Shown here one piece after another: positions 16,442-23,430 of a DNA stretch of 36,815 nt. Where the stretch lies: the NCBI GenBank assembly GCA_903902345.1, contig CAIUUR010000184.1, positions 1-36,815 of the forward strand, in the 5' to 3' direction. The first letter of the stretch is position 1; each line of letters starts with the position of its first letter. The notes under the pieces are model-generated. The model was given only the letters and a program-made list of their open reading frames with translations. It was not told the origin of the DNA and did not search any database. The position numbers were made by a program, and so were the translations under genes. The stretch comes from an uncultured Geobacteraceae bacterium (GTDB lineage Bacteria > Desulfobacterota > Desulfuromonadia > Geobacterales > CAIOGM01).

Positions 16442-16945
16442 ATGAGTGACGAGATTCCCCCCCCCAGGGACGCAATGATGAGTTCTGGACGCCTGACGGT
16501 TGCGGCTTCCGCCGTTGAGCTTGATCGGGTCGCCGCGAAAAAAGCGCTGACCGGTTGCCGGGTGCTGATGGTTGAAGATCAGATGATCAATCAGATGGTT
16601 CTGCGAGAAATTCTGGAGCATGTGGGGGTGCATGTCACCACCGCCAACAACGGCCGGGAAGCCATAACCGTCATGACCTGCGAAGCCGGACGGTTCGATC
16701 TGGTGCTCATGGATCTGCAGATGCCGGTGCTGGACGGTTATGAGGCAACCCGGATTCTCCGAAAGGAGTGGTCCGCCGACCAGCTCCCCATCATTGCCGT
16801 GACGGCTCATGCCCTTCAGGAAGATCGACAGCACTGTCTGCAGGTGGGGATGAACGACCACCTGACCAAACCGGTGGAGCAGGACCAGCTCTACGTTTGC
16901 ATGATCAAGTGGTTGAAGGGGGCGTGCTGTTCCGGCCTGCGGTAA
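16442..16945 (+). CDS. Single-domain response regulator (receiver)
   Basis: A 167-residue protein. The receiver domain covers about 38-160, with acidic pocket VEDQ (45-46), phospho-acceptor D91 (LVLMDLQMPVLDG), T/A switch VTAHAL and Lys in LTKPV. The sequence is close to the receivers found in hybrid kinases. There is no output domain. The first 37 residues are a poorly conserved extension; an internal ATG at 16475 could be an alternative start. It probably works as a CheY-like phosphorelay protein with one of the kinases here. Confidence 0.88.
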   Translation: MSDEIPPPRDAMMSSGRLTVAASAVELDRVAAKKALTGCRVLMVEDQMINQMVLREILEHVGVHVTTANNGREAITVMTCEAGRFDLVLMDLQMPVLDGYEATRILRKEWSADQLPIIAVTAHALQEDRQHCLQVGMNDHLTKPVEQDQLYVCMIKWLKGACCSGLR

Positions 16946-16996
16946 TGGTGGCAATCCAAAAAAGAGCAAAAAGATCCTTTAGCTCTTCATTGCCCT

Positions 16997-17004
16997 GCCG
17001 ATAA
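16997..17004 (+). promoter_or_regulatory. Sigma-28 (FliA)-like -10 element
   Basis: GCCGATAA matches the full FliA -10 consensus and lies 43 bases before the next ATG. The -35 position (11 bases upstream) is only about half matched (TTTAGCTC against TAAAGTTT). Confidence 0.5.
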
Positions 17005-17047
17005 GAATAGCATAAGGTAGGTATCAGTACGGTCAGGAGGCTTCACC

Positions 17048-17269
17048 ATGTCAGTATCAGGCGTATCATCCGGCTCAGCGGCTGCGGCATACATTCCACC
17101 AGTTCAGCAGCAAAAAGCAGCACCGCTTCCTCCCAAGGCTCAGGGAGCGGACTCGGTCTCCTTGTCACCCCAGGCCCAGAAGCTGGCAACCGATGGTGAC
17201 ACCGCAGCACAGGAGACCCAAGAGAGCTCCATCCAGAGGGCTTCGGAAAAAGCGTCCGGTATCGCCTGA
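17048..17269 (+). CDS. Small protein with FlgM-like DSVSLSPQA motif (73 aa)
   Basis: A 73-residue, Ala/Gln/Ser-rich, probably disordered protein with an excellent ribosome site (AGGAGG, 7 bases before ATG) and its own terminator. The short motif DSVSLSPQAQKLA resembles the region of flagellar anti-sigma factor FlgM and other flagellum-associated small proteins just before the sigma-binding helices, but the C-terminus is too short to be a normal FlgM. Together with the sigma-28-like element upstream this suggests a link to motility, which is an inference. The protein is not confidently recognised. Confidence 0.75.
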   Translation: MSVSGVSSGSAAAAYIPPVQQQKAAPLPPKAQGADSVSLSPQAQKLATDGDTAAQETQESSIQRASEKASGIA

Positions 17270-17296
17270 CTTCCGATGTGGTGTAAAAAAGAGTAC

Positions 17297-17334
17297 AAAG
17301 GGCTGGACGGCATCTGACCGTTCAGCCTTTTTTT
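17297..17334 (+). terminator. Intrinsic terminator
   Basis: AAAGGGCTGGACGG (17297-17310) pairs, with a bulge and a G-T pair, with CCGTTCAGCCTTT, followed by a run of T. It lies between the convergent 73-residue gene and the HD-GYP gene. Confidence 0.85.
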
Positions 17335-18859
17335 AATCGACGTTTGTCCGGTTCCCGATGAAGCGGATGAAGAGCTCAACGGCCTGGGGATCGAAAAGGA
17401 TTCCCGACTTGGCCCGGAGGTACTCCAGAATTTGCTCCTCGCCCCATTTCTGCCGGTAGGGGCGGTCGGAGCGGAGCGCGTCCCAGTTGTCCACAATGGC
17501 GAAAAGCCGGGCTGCCACCGGTATCTCTTCCCCCTTGAGCCCACGGGGATAACCGCTGCCGTCCCATCTCTCGTGATGGCAGTAGGGAATGTCCAGGGCG
17601 GGACGAAGATATTCGATGGGCCAAAGGAGGTCCAGGGCATGCCCGGGATGTCGGCGCATGATCCGCCATTCCTCCTCGGTGAGAGTGCCCGATTTGTGCA
17701 GGATGGCGTCGGGAACCCCCATCTTGCCGATGTCGTGGAGCAGAGCTCCCCGGTGGGCCTGGAGCACCTCCGTCTCGGTCATCCCTGCCTGGCGTGCCAA
17801 CAGATCCGTCAACGACGTAACGCGCCGGGAGTGTCCCTCGGTCTCCCGGTCCCGAAGATCAAGGGCTCGTGACCACCCTTCCAGTGTCGTGTCGTAGGCG
17901 ACCTTGAGGTTCAGGTTCGATCTCTGCAGGTCGGTATACAGGTTGGCGTTATCCACGGAAATAGCCACGCGATTGGCCAGCTCCTGAACGAAGGGGAAGT
18001 CGTCGGGATTAATCGTTTTTCCCGGGATGATGCCGGCAAGCCAGAAGGTTCCGATGATCTGGCCGTGGGTTGAGAGGGGAACAATGAGCAGACTCCCAAT
18101 GCCAAGGCGGTCCAGTTGCGGCAGCTGGTCCGGATTCATGGCATGTCGCGCCTCTTCCGGGGAAAAATCGGTGATGAGGAGCTGCTGACCCGTGGTGGCG
18201 ACCTGACCGCAGCTTCCCCGGTTTACCGGGAACGGATGAGCGGTGAGACAGTCGCGCAGCTCTTGTCTCACCGTCGGGTCAGGGTGGTATAACGCCACCG
18301 GATCCAGCCATTGGCCGTCCTCCGATAGAAGAGAGATCAGGCAGAGGTCACCGATGGTTTCGGCGGAGTGTCTCGCCGCCAGCTCCACCCCTTCCCGATA
18401 ATCCCGGAAATTTCGTGAAAGAGCCAACGATATTTCGTCCAGCAGCCGCAACCTCTCCCCGTTGCGACGATTCTGGCGACGGACTTCCGCTTCCCGGATC
18501 TCCCGCTGCACTGCGGGGACCAGCCGGCTCAGGTTGTCCTTGAGTACGAAATCCACCGCTCCTCCTTTCATGAGAGAGACCGCAGTCTCTTCCCCCACGA
18601 AACCGGAAACCACGATACAGGGAATATCCCGACCGCTACCCCGGAGTAGCGTCAGCGCCTGAGGAGCGGAAAAAGCCGGCAGATTGTAGTCGCAGAGGAT
18701 GATCTGCCAAGGGTTTTCCGTCAGGGCTGCGGAGAACTCCTCCTGCGTCTCCACGCGGAGCAGTTGGGGAAGATACCCTCCCTTGACCAGTTGCCGGGTG
18801 ATCAGCCCGGCATCGGTGGCTGAATCCTCAATCATCAGGAGTCGCAGTGGTTCCGACAT
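17333..18859 (-). CDS. Response regulator with GAF and HD-GYP domains (c-di-GMP phosphodiesterase family)
   Basis: A 508-residue cytoplasmic protein: receiver (1-122, D57 in ILCDYNLP), GAF domain (about 135-305), HD-GYP domain (about 320-500). The HD-GYP motifs are intact: HDIGKMGVPD (H375, D376), HHERWDGSGYPRGLKG (428-443) and DALRSDRPYR. This family hydrolyses cyclic di-GMP. I prefer the start at 18859 (GAGGACA upstream; MSEPLRLLMIEDS begins directly at the receiver) to a longer frame that would overlap the upstream gene. The receiver gene upstream is 16 bases away, so the two form an operon. Confidence 0.92.
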   Translation of the reverse strand: MSEPLRLLMIEDSATDAGLITRQLVKGGYLPQLLRVETQEEFSAALTENPWQIILCDYNLPAFSAPQALTLLRGSGRDIPCIVVSGFVGEETAVSLMKGGAVDFVLKDNLSRLVPAVQREIREAEVRRQNRRNGERLRLLDEISLALSRNFRDYREGVELAARHSAETIGDLCLISLLSEDGQWLDPVALYHPDPTVRQELRDCLTAHPFPVNRGSCGQVATTGQQLLITDFSPEEARHAMNPDQLPQLDRLGIGSLLIVPLSTHGQIIGTFWLAGIIPGKTINPDDFPFVQELANRVAISVDNANLYTDLQRSNLNLKVAYDTTLEGWSRALDLRDRETEGHSRRVTSLTDLLARQAGMTETEVLQAHRGALLHDIGKMGVPDAILHKSGTLTEEEWRIMRRHPGHALDLLWPIEYLRPALDIPYCHHERWDGSGYPRGLKGEEIPVAARLFAIVDNWDALRSDRPYRQKWGEEQILEYLRAKSGILFDPQAVELFIRFIGNRTNVD

Positions 18860-18875
18860 GACGTTGTCCTCAGCG

Positions 18876-19316
18876 TTATCCGCCCGGTGGAATGTTGTGC
18901 ACAACCCAGTATACACCCAAATGAGCCACAGCTTGGGCGAATTCGGTGAAATCCAGAGGTTTCCGAACAAAACTGTTTGCCCCGTTTTCGTAGCTTTTCA
19001 GTCGATCATCCTCTTCGTCGGATGACGTCAGGACAACGATGGGAATGGTGCGGGTCCGCTGGTCGCCGCGCAGTCGAGTCAACACCTCCAGGCCGTTGAC
19101 TCGCGGCAGGTTTATGTCCAGCAGGACCACCGCCGGGAGCCCCACTCTGCCGTCTTCGGCAAATTCCCCCTCGTGAAACAGGTAATCCAGGGCCTGCTGA
19201 CCGTCTCGGACGACATCCACCTGATTGGCCAGGTTGACCTTGCGCAGTGAGCGGAGAATCAGCATTTCGTCCTGCTGGTTATCCTCCACCAGCAGGATAT
19301 TGAGTATGTTTTTCAT
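18876..19316 (-). CDS. Rcp1-type single-domain response regulator
   Basis: A 146-residue receiver protein of the Rcp1/phytochrome-partner type: LLVEDNQQDE, D67 in VVLLDINLPRVNG, VLTSSDEEDD and VRKPLDFTEF. The start at 19316 follows GAGGGAGATA. It has no output domain and is the first gene of a two-gene operon with the HD-GYP regulator. Similar proteins usually pair with PAS/GAF kinases. Confidence 0.92.
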   Translation of the reverse strand: MKNILNILLVEDNQQDEMLILRSLRKVNLANQVDVVRDGQQALDYLFHEGEFAEDGRVGLPAVVLLDINLPRVNGLEVLTRLRGDQRTRTIPIVVLTSSDEEDDRLKSYENGANSFVRKPLDFTEFAQAVAHLGVYWVVHNIPPGG

Positions 19317-19352
19317 GGTATCTCCCTCAAAGCCTGTGCTGTTATCGGCCAT

Positions 19353-19564
19353 GCCGTAGCAGGGTGGAGCTTATGGAGATGATTTTTTTTGCTGGAATCA
19401 TGCCCCGTTGCTCCTTCGATGTCTGTTTGAATAATCTATATTGTAGTATGCTGATTATTTTATTGTCAATATTTCATCCTGTTCTTTTATTTCGTTTGCC
19501 TTCCGTTCTCCGCATTTGCTATAAAGATTCTATAGGCCAACCGCAGGATAAAGGAGGCAGTTCC
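19353..19564. other. Divergent intergenic region
   Basis: Roughly 210 AT-richer bases between the receiver gene (minus) and tatA (plus). It must contain two promoters, but I cannot pick out a convincing pair of elements. Confidence 0.4.
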
Positions 19565-19750
19565 ATGTTCGGATTCAGCACCCCCGCCATCGTCCTCATC
19601 GGCGTCATCGCTCTGGTTATCTTCGGACCGGGCAAACTTCCGGAACTTGGTTCCGCTCTGGGGAAGGCCATCCACGGCTTCCGCAAGGGAGCCGATCAGC
19701 AGCCGGAGCTTGCCGCCAAGGAAAAAGAACAAAAAAGTAGCGAAGTTTAA
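19565..19750 (+). CDS. tatA: Twin-arginine translocase subunit TatA/E
   Basis: A 61-residue protein with one N-terminal membrane helix (PAIVLIGVIALVIF), the conserved FGPGKLPELG hinge, an amphipathic helix (SALGKAIHGFRKGA) and a charged tail. It forms the pore for export of folded proteins by the Tat pathway. The ATG follows AAAGGAGG. TatC is not in the window. The hydrogenase small subunit at 31209 carries a Tat signal and is a likely client. The stop is 4 bases from the moaA start, so they are co-transcribed. Confidence 0.95.
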   Translation: MFGFSTPAIVLIGVIALVIFGPGKLPELGSALGKAIHGFRKGADQQPELAAKEKEQKSSEV

Positions 19751-19754
19751 TCCC

Positions 19755-20735
19755 GTGAACCTCACTGATGCCCACGGCCGGGCCATCTCCTATCTTCGCC
19801 TCTCCGTCACCGACCGCTGCAATCTCCGCTGCTCCTACTGTATGCCCGAGGCAGGGATCGCCAAGTCTACTCACGGAGAGATTCTTCGCTTTGAAGAGCT
19901 GGAGCAGATTACGGAGATCGCCGTCTCCCTGGGGATCGAGAAGGTCCGGATTACCGGGGGAGAGCCGCTGATCCGAAAAGGGCTCGTCCCGTTCCTGGGG
20001 CGGATCTCCGCCATTCCCGGCCTCAACTACCTGGTTCTCACCACCAACGGCGTCCGTTTGGCGGATATGGCCGATGAACTCCGTTCCGCCGGGGTGGAAC
20101 GGCTCAATGTCAGTCTGGACTCTCTCCGGAGCGAGACCTTTCGGGCCATCACGCGGGGGGGGGATCTGGCTGAGGTTCTGCGGGGGCTTGACGCAGCGGT
20201 GCGGGTCGGGCTCCCCCATCCCAAGCTCAATATGGTGGTCATGAAGGGGATCAACGACGACGAGCTTGTGGATTTCGCGCTTCTGGCCCGGGAACGGGGG
20301 TGCACCGTCCGGTTCATCGAGTATATGCCCACCAACCGGGTGGAGGGGTGGCAGGAACGGTTTCTTCCCGCCGAGGAGATCTACCACCGGATTGCCTGCC
20401 GTTTCGACCTGGTTGCGGCCGGTGACGGACGGAGCGCCGGGCCGGCCAAGAGCTACCGCTTTAGTGACGTTCCCGGTGGGATCGGGATAATCTCCGCCGT
20501 TTCCGGTCATTTCTGTGCCGGTTGCAACCGGATCAGGGTTACTGCGGGGGGGATTGCCCGGAGTTGTCTCTTTGCCGACGATGCCCTGGACCTGAAGCCG
20601 CTGCTGCGGCAGGGGAGTCGGGACGATGTCGTCGCGGCCCTGCAGCGGTTCGTTCTGACCAAACCGGGGCATCACCGGATGACCCCTGACCAAGCCCATC
20701 ACACCCCCTTCACCATGGCGGGGATCGGAGGATAG
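19755..20735 (+). CDS. moaA: GTP 3',8-cyclase (molybdenum cofactor biosynthesis)
   Basis: A 326-residue radical-SAM enzyme making the first molybdopterin precursor from GTP. The N-terminal cluster is C22-C26-C29 (DRCNLRCSYCMP). The C-terminal cluster is C254-C257-C271 (CAGCN...SCLF). The chain ends in the expected Gly-Gly. I chose the GTG at 19755 because it gives the standard N-terminus (NLTDAHGRAISYLRLSVTDR); no ATG fits and the ribosome site is weak, suggesting coupling to tatA. MobA and MobB lie 3.5 kb away on the same strand. Confidence 0.95.
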   Translation: MNLTDAHGRAISYLRLSVTDRCNLRCSYCMPEAGIAKSTHGEILRFEELEQITEIAVSLGIEKVRITGGEPLIRKGLVPFLGRISAIPGLNYLVLTTNGVRLADMADELRSAGVERLNVSLDSLRSETFRAITRGGDLAEVLRGLDAAVRVGLPHPKLNMVVMKGINDDELVDFALLARERGCTVRFIEYMPTNRVEGWQERFLPAEEIYHRIACRFDLVAAGDGRSAGPAKSYRFSDVPGGIGIISAVSGHFCAGCNRIRVTAGGIARSCLFADDALDLKPLLRQGSRDDVVAALQRFVLTKPGHHRMTPDQAHHTPFTMAGIGG

Positions 20736-20738
20736 CGT

Positions 20739-21173
20739 ATGTCGGCCCAGGTCGTCGCCGTCTGTATCAGCGAAAAGAAGGGTGAGCGGAAGACGCCGGT
20801 GGCTTCGGTGGAACTTCGGGAGGAGCACGGCATCGTGGGGGATGCCCATGCCGGAGCATGGCATCGTCAGGTGAGCCTGCTGGCTCATGAGAGTATCGAG
20901 AAGATGCAGTCGATGGGGTTGGAGGTGGATTCGGGGGACTTTGCGGAAAACATCACCACCAGCGGTATAAAGCTCTTCACTCTGCCGGTGGGGACACGGT
21001 TGACGGTGGGAGAGGCGCTCCTGGAGGTGACTCAGATCGGGAAGGAGTGTCACACCCGCTGCGCCATCTTTTATCAGGCAGGCGACTGTGTCATGCCCAA
21101 GGAGGGGATCTTCGCCCGGGTGCTTCGGGGGGGGACGGTCAAGGCAGGAGACGGGGTGATTCTTTGCGAGTGA
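20739..21173 (+). CDS. MOSC-domain protein
   Basis: A 144-residue stand-alone MOSC domain, the sulfur-carrying beta-barrel of molybdenum-cofactor sulfurases. It shows GIVGDAHAG, the region DFAENITTSG, and C104, C108 and C117 in GKECHTRCAIFYQAGDC. Small MOSC proteins of this kind are often next to moa/mog genes. It begins 3 bases after the moaA stop, in the same operon. The exact reaction is unknown. Confidence 0.9.
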   Translation: MSAQVVAVCISEKKGERKTPVASVELREEHGIVGDAHAGAWHRQVSLLAHESIEKMQSMGLEVDSGDFAENITTSGIKLFTLPVGTRLTVGEALLEVTQIGKECHTRCAIFYQAGDCVMPKEGIFARVLRGGTVKAGDGVILCE

Positions 21174-21195
21174 GGAGAGAACTGATGATCGCTCT

Positions 21196-21223
21196 GTAGG
21201 GGCACGGCGCGCCGTGCCCCTAC
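21196..21223. repeat. Perfect 28-bp GC-rich palindrome, likely bidirectional terminator or REP-like element
   Basis: The left arm GTAGGGGCACGGCG and its exact complement meet without a spacer, between convergent genes (MOSC protein and acyl-CoA ligase). There is no T-run, so terminator function is uncertain. The sequence type resembles repetitive intergenic palindromes seen in many genomes. Confidence 0.85.
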
Positions 21224-21240
21224 ACCTCAACCTGCTGTTC

Positions 21241-22887
21241 CTACCGGTACTTCTCCCGCAACGCTACCTTGTTGATCTTTCCCACGCTGGTCTTGTCGAT
21301 GCTCTCCACGAAGCGGAATTTAAGCAGCACCACCTGTTTGGTGATCATCCCTTTGTCCGCATACTCCCTGACATGGTGCAGGAGCGATTTCTCCGTTACC
21401 TTGTCCCGCTGTTCGGCCTTGAGGATAATGAGAGCCAGGGGGCGTTCCCCCCATTTTTCGTCGGGGAGGCCGATGACCGCCGCCTCGGCGATGGCCGGGT
21501 GATGGACGAGTATATCCTCCAACTCCAGGGAGGAGATCCACTCACCCGCTACCTTGATGACGTCCTTGGTCCGGTCGGTGATCTTCACATATCCCAGGGA
21601 GTCCACCGTGGCTACGTCGTTGGTGTGGAGATACCCTCCTTCCCAGAGCTTTTCCGAGGTCTTGTGGTCCTTCAGATACCCCTGGGTCAGCCAGGGGGCG
21701 CGGACCACAATCTCCCCCGTGCTCCGACCATCCCGCGGCACATCCTGGAATTGGCTGTCCACGATGCGGAGGTTCACCAACGGCAACGGGAGGCCGGTCT
21801 TGCAGCGGATCTCGGCCTGGAGCTCCGGCTCCTGTTGCAGCATCTCCGGCGTCAGGTGGGAGAGAGTAAGAAGCGGGCAGGTCTCGGACATCCCGTAGCC
21901 GGTGAAAAGGTCGATCCCCCGCCCCATGGCCTCTAGGCAGAGCGCCTTGGTCATGACCGCGCCGCCGATGATCACCTTCCAGTGGGACAGATCGATCCGG
22001 TCGATATGCGGCGCCTTGAGGAGCATATGGAGGATGGTGGGGACGCAGTGGGAGAAGGTGACCTTTTCCTGGGCGATGAGATCCAGCAGGTGATCGGGGA
22101 CATACCGGCCGGGGTAGACCTGCTTGACCCCCATGCAGGTGGCCACATAGGGGAGTCCCCAGGCGTGGACATGAAACATGGGGGTGATGGGCATATAGAC
22201 ATCCCCCCGATGGAAGCGGCCGTGCTCCGGCGAACTCCCCAGCCCCGCCATGACCCCCAGGGTGTGGAGGACCAACTGCCGATGGCTGAAGTAGACCCCC
22301 TTGGGGAGGCCGGTGGTGCCGGTGGTGTAGAAGGTCGTGGCGCGGGTGTTCTCGTCGAAGTCGGGAAAGTCGAAATCGGGGGAGGCTGCCGCCAGGAGCG
22401 CCTCGTACTCACCGGCAAAGCTGATGTGGGTGACCGGAGGAGTGGCCTCGTCGGACAGGAGGATATACTGCTTGACCGTGTCGATTCGCCCCTTGATCTG
22501 CTCCATGATGGGGATAAATTCGTTGTTCACCAGCAGCACGTCGTCCTCGGCGTGGTCGATGGTATAGAGGATCTGTTCCGGGGAGAGCCGAATATTGATA
22601 GTGTGCAACACTGCGCCGATCATGGGGACGGCGAAGAAGCACTCCAGGTAGCGGTGGCTGTCCCAGTCCATGACGGCCACGGTGTCCCCCGGCTTCACTC
22701 CCAGCGTGGTGAGGGCATCGGCCAGTCGTCGGATCCGTTCACCCAGGGTTCGGTAGGAGTAGCGGAGTTGACCCCGGTAGACGATCTCCTGAGCAGCGTT
22801 GTTGCCGATGGACGAGAGGAGCAGGTTCTTGATGAGGAGCGGGTAGGAGTAGGCCGATTCGGTGCGAGGAATGAGAGTGTCTGTCAT
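21241..22887 (-). CDS. Fatty-acyl-CoA synthetase (AMP-forming)
   Basis: A 548-residue ANL-superfamily ligase that activates a carboxylic acid to its CoA thioester, releasing AMP and pyrophosphate. Motifs: P-loop YTTGTTGLPKG (187-197), FTGYGMSETCP, the hinge region ITDRTKDVIKVAGEWIS and the catalytic Lys (about K537, SVGKINK). The sequence pattern is of the medium/long-chain FadD type rather than acetyl-CoA synthetase. The ATG at 22887 follows GGAAGGA; upstream in-frame sequence lies in the promoter region. Substrate chain length cannot be told from sequence alone. Confidence 0.92.
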   Translation of the reverse strand: MTDTLIPRTESAYSYPLLIKNLLLSSIGNNAAQEIVYRGQLRYSYRTLGERIRRLADALTTLGVKPGDTVAVMDWDSHRYLECFFAVPMIGAVLHTINIRLSPEQILYTIDHAEDDVLLVNNEFIPIMEQIKGRIDTVKQYILLSDEATPPVTHISFAGEYEALLAAASPDFDFPDFDENTRATTFYTTGTTGLPKGVYFSHRQLVLHTLGVMAGLGSSPEHGRFHRGDVYMPITPMFHVHAWGLPYVATCMGVKQVYPGRYVPDHLLDLIAQEKVTFSHCVPTILHMLLKAPHIDRIDLSHWKVIIGGAVMTKALCLEAMGRGIDLFTGYGMSETCPLLTLSHLTPEMLQQEPELQAEIRCKTGLPLPLVNLRIVDSQFQDVPRDGRSTGEIVVRAPWLTQGYLKDHKTSEKLWEGGYLHTNDVATVDSLGYVKITDRTKDVIKVAGEWISSLELEDILVHHPAIAEAAVIGLPDEKWGERPLALIILKAEQRDKVTEKSLLHHVREYADKGMITKQVVLLKFRFVESIDKTSVGKINKVALREKYR

Positions 22888-23216
22888 GAGTAAGATCCTT
22901 CCGGGAGTGACCTCTGGGGCGCAGCGCCACCATAATTTAATGATAACCTGAAAGCGTTCTTTGAAAAAGAGAAAATGACGGTGACGGGGAAAAAGATCCG
23001 CAGAGTTTTCCTTGCCTATTCTCATTATACTGTAAAGTAATCCGACACATCATGTCGAAAACTCTTACAGTCGGCTCTTTTCCCTTCCGGATCGCCACTA
23101 TCGCTGCTATTTCAACACGCCGATAATAAACGATATATCCCTTTTCTACGCGGATTTGAATCAAGGCACGGTTCGTGCAGCGGGGTGGTTTGTCCGTTAT
23201 GGGGTGGAGGTGGGTC
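22888..23216. other. Divergent intergenic region, 329 bases
   Basis: This lies between the acyl-CoA ligase (minus) and a small membrane protein (plus). It contains a probable minus-strand promoter with a palindrome (see 23024-23057). A minus-strand frame at 22937-23371 has no family resemblance and runs antisense to the small gene; I do not call it. Confidence 0.5.
23024..23057 (-). promoter_or_regulatory. Candidate promoter and operator of the acyl-CoA ligase
   Basis: On the minus strand there is a perfect -10 TATAAT (23024-23029). Over the expected -35 position lies the inverted repeat CGACA-N5-TGTCG (23043-23057). The -35 itself is poor, as in activator- or repressor-controlled promoters. 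Confidence 0.4.
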
Positions 23217-23378
23217 ATGGTAGTTCTCAAGAGTCTGGTGGCGGCAGCCCTGCTCCTCCCGGTGACGTCGGCGTATGCCGCTACGGAAAGCGCCCGCTGG
23301 CCCGGTCCTCCGGTTGCGGCACTCTTGGGGGTGGTGATTGTCGTCTTTGTGCTGGCCCGGTGGAAAAGCAAACCGTAG
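23217..23378 (+). CDS. Small membrane protein (53 aa)
   Basis: MVVLKSLVAAALLLPVTSAYA looks like a signal peptide or first membrane helix; a second helix follows (VAALLGVVIVVFVLARW) with a basic KSKP tail. The ATG at 23217 has a very good ribosome site (GGAGGTG, 5 bases away). No family is recognised. It is convergent with the hybrid kinase gene. Confidence 0.7.
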   Translation: MVVLKSLVAAALLLPVTSAYAATESARWPGPPVAALLGVVIVVFVLARWKSKP

Positions 23379-23430
23379 CGGAGTCGATGTTATCTGATTC
23401 GTCCCCCGTGGAAATTGAGCAGATTATTCT

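Noticed and set aside
17048-17269. True FlgM anti-sigma factor
   Set aside because: The protein is short and lacks the long C-terminal helices needed to hold sigma-28; only the short motif matches.
19617-21230. 537-residue minus-strand frame across tatA, moaA and the MOSC gene
   Set aside because: It spans three convincing genes and their junctions on the other strand and gives a low-complexity Pro/Gly/Arg-rich protein.
22937-23371. 144-residue minus-strand frame upstream of the acyl-CoA ligase
   Set aside because: It overlaps the promoter region and is antisense to the small membrane gene, which has a much better ribosome site.
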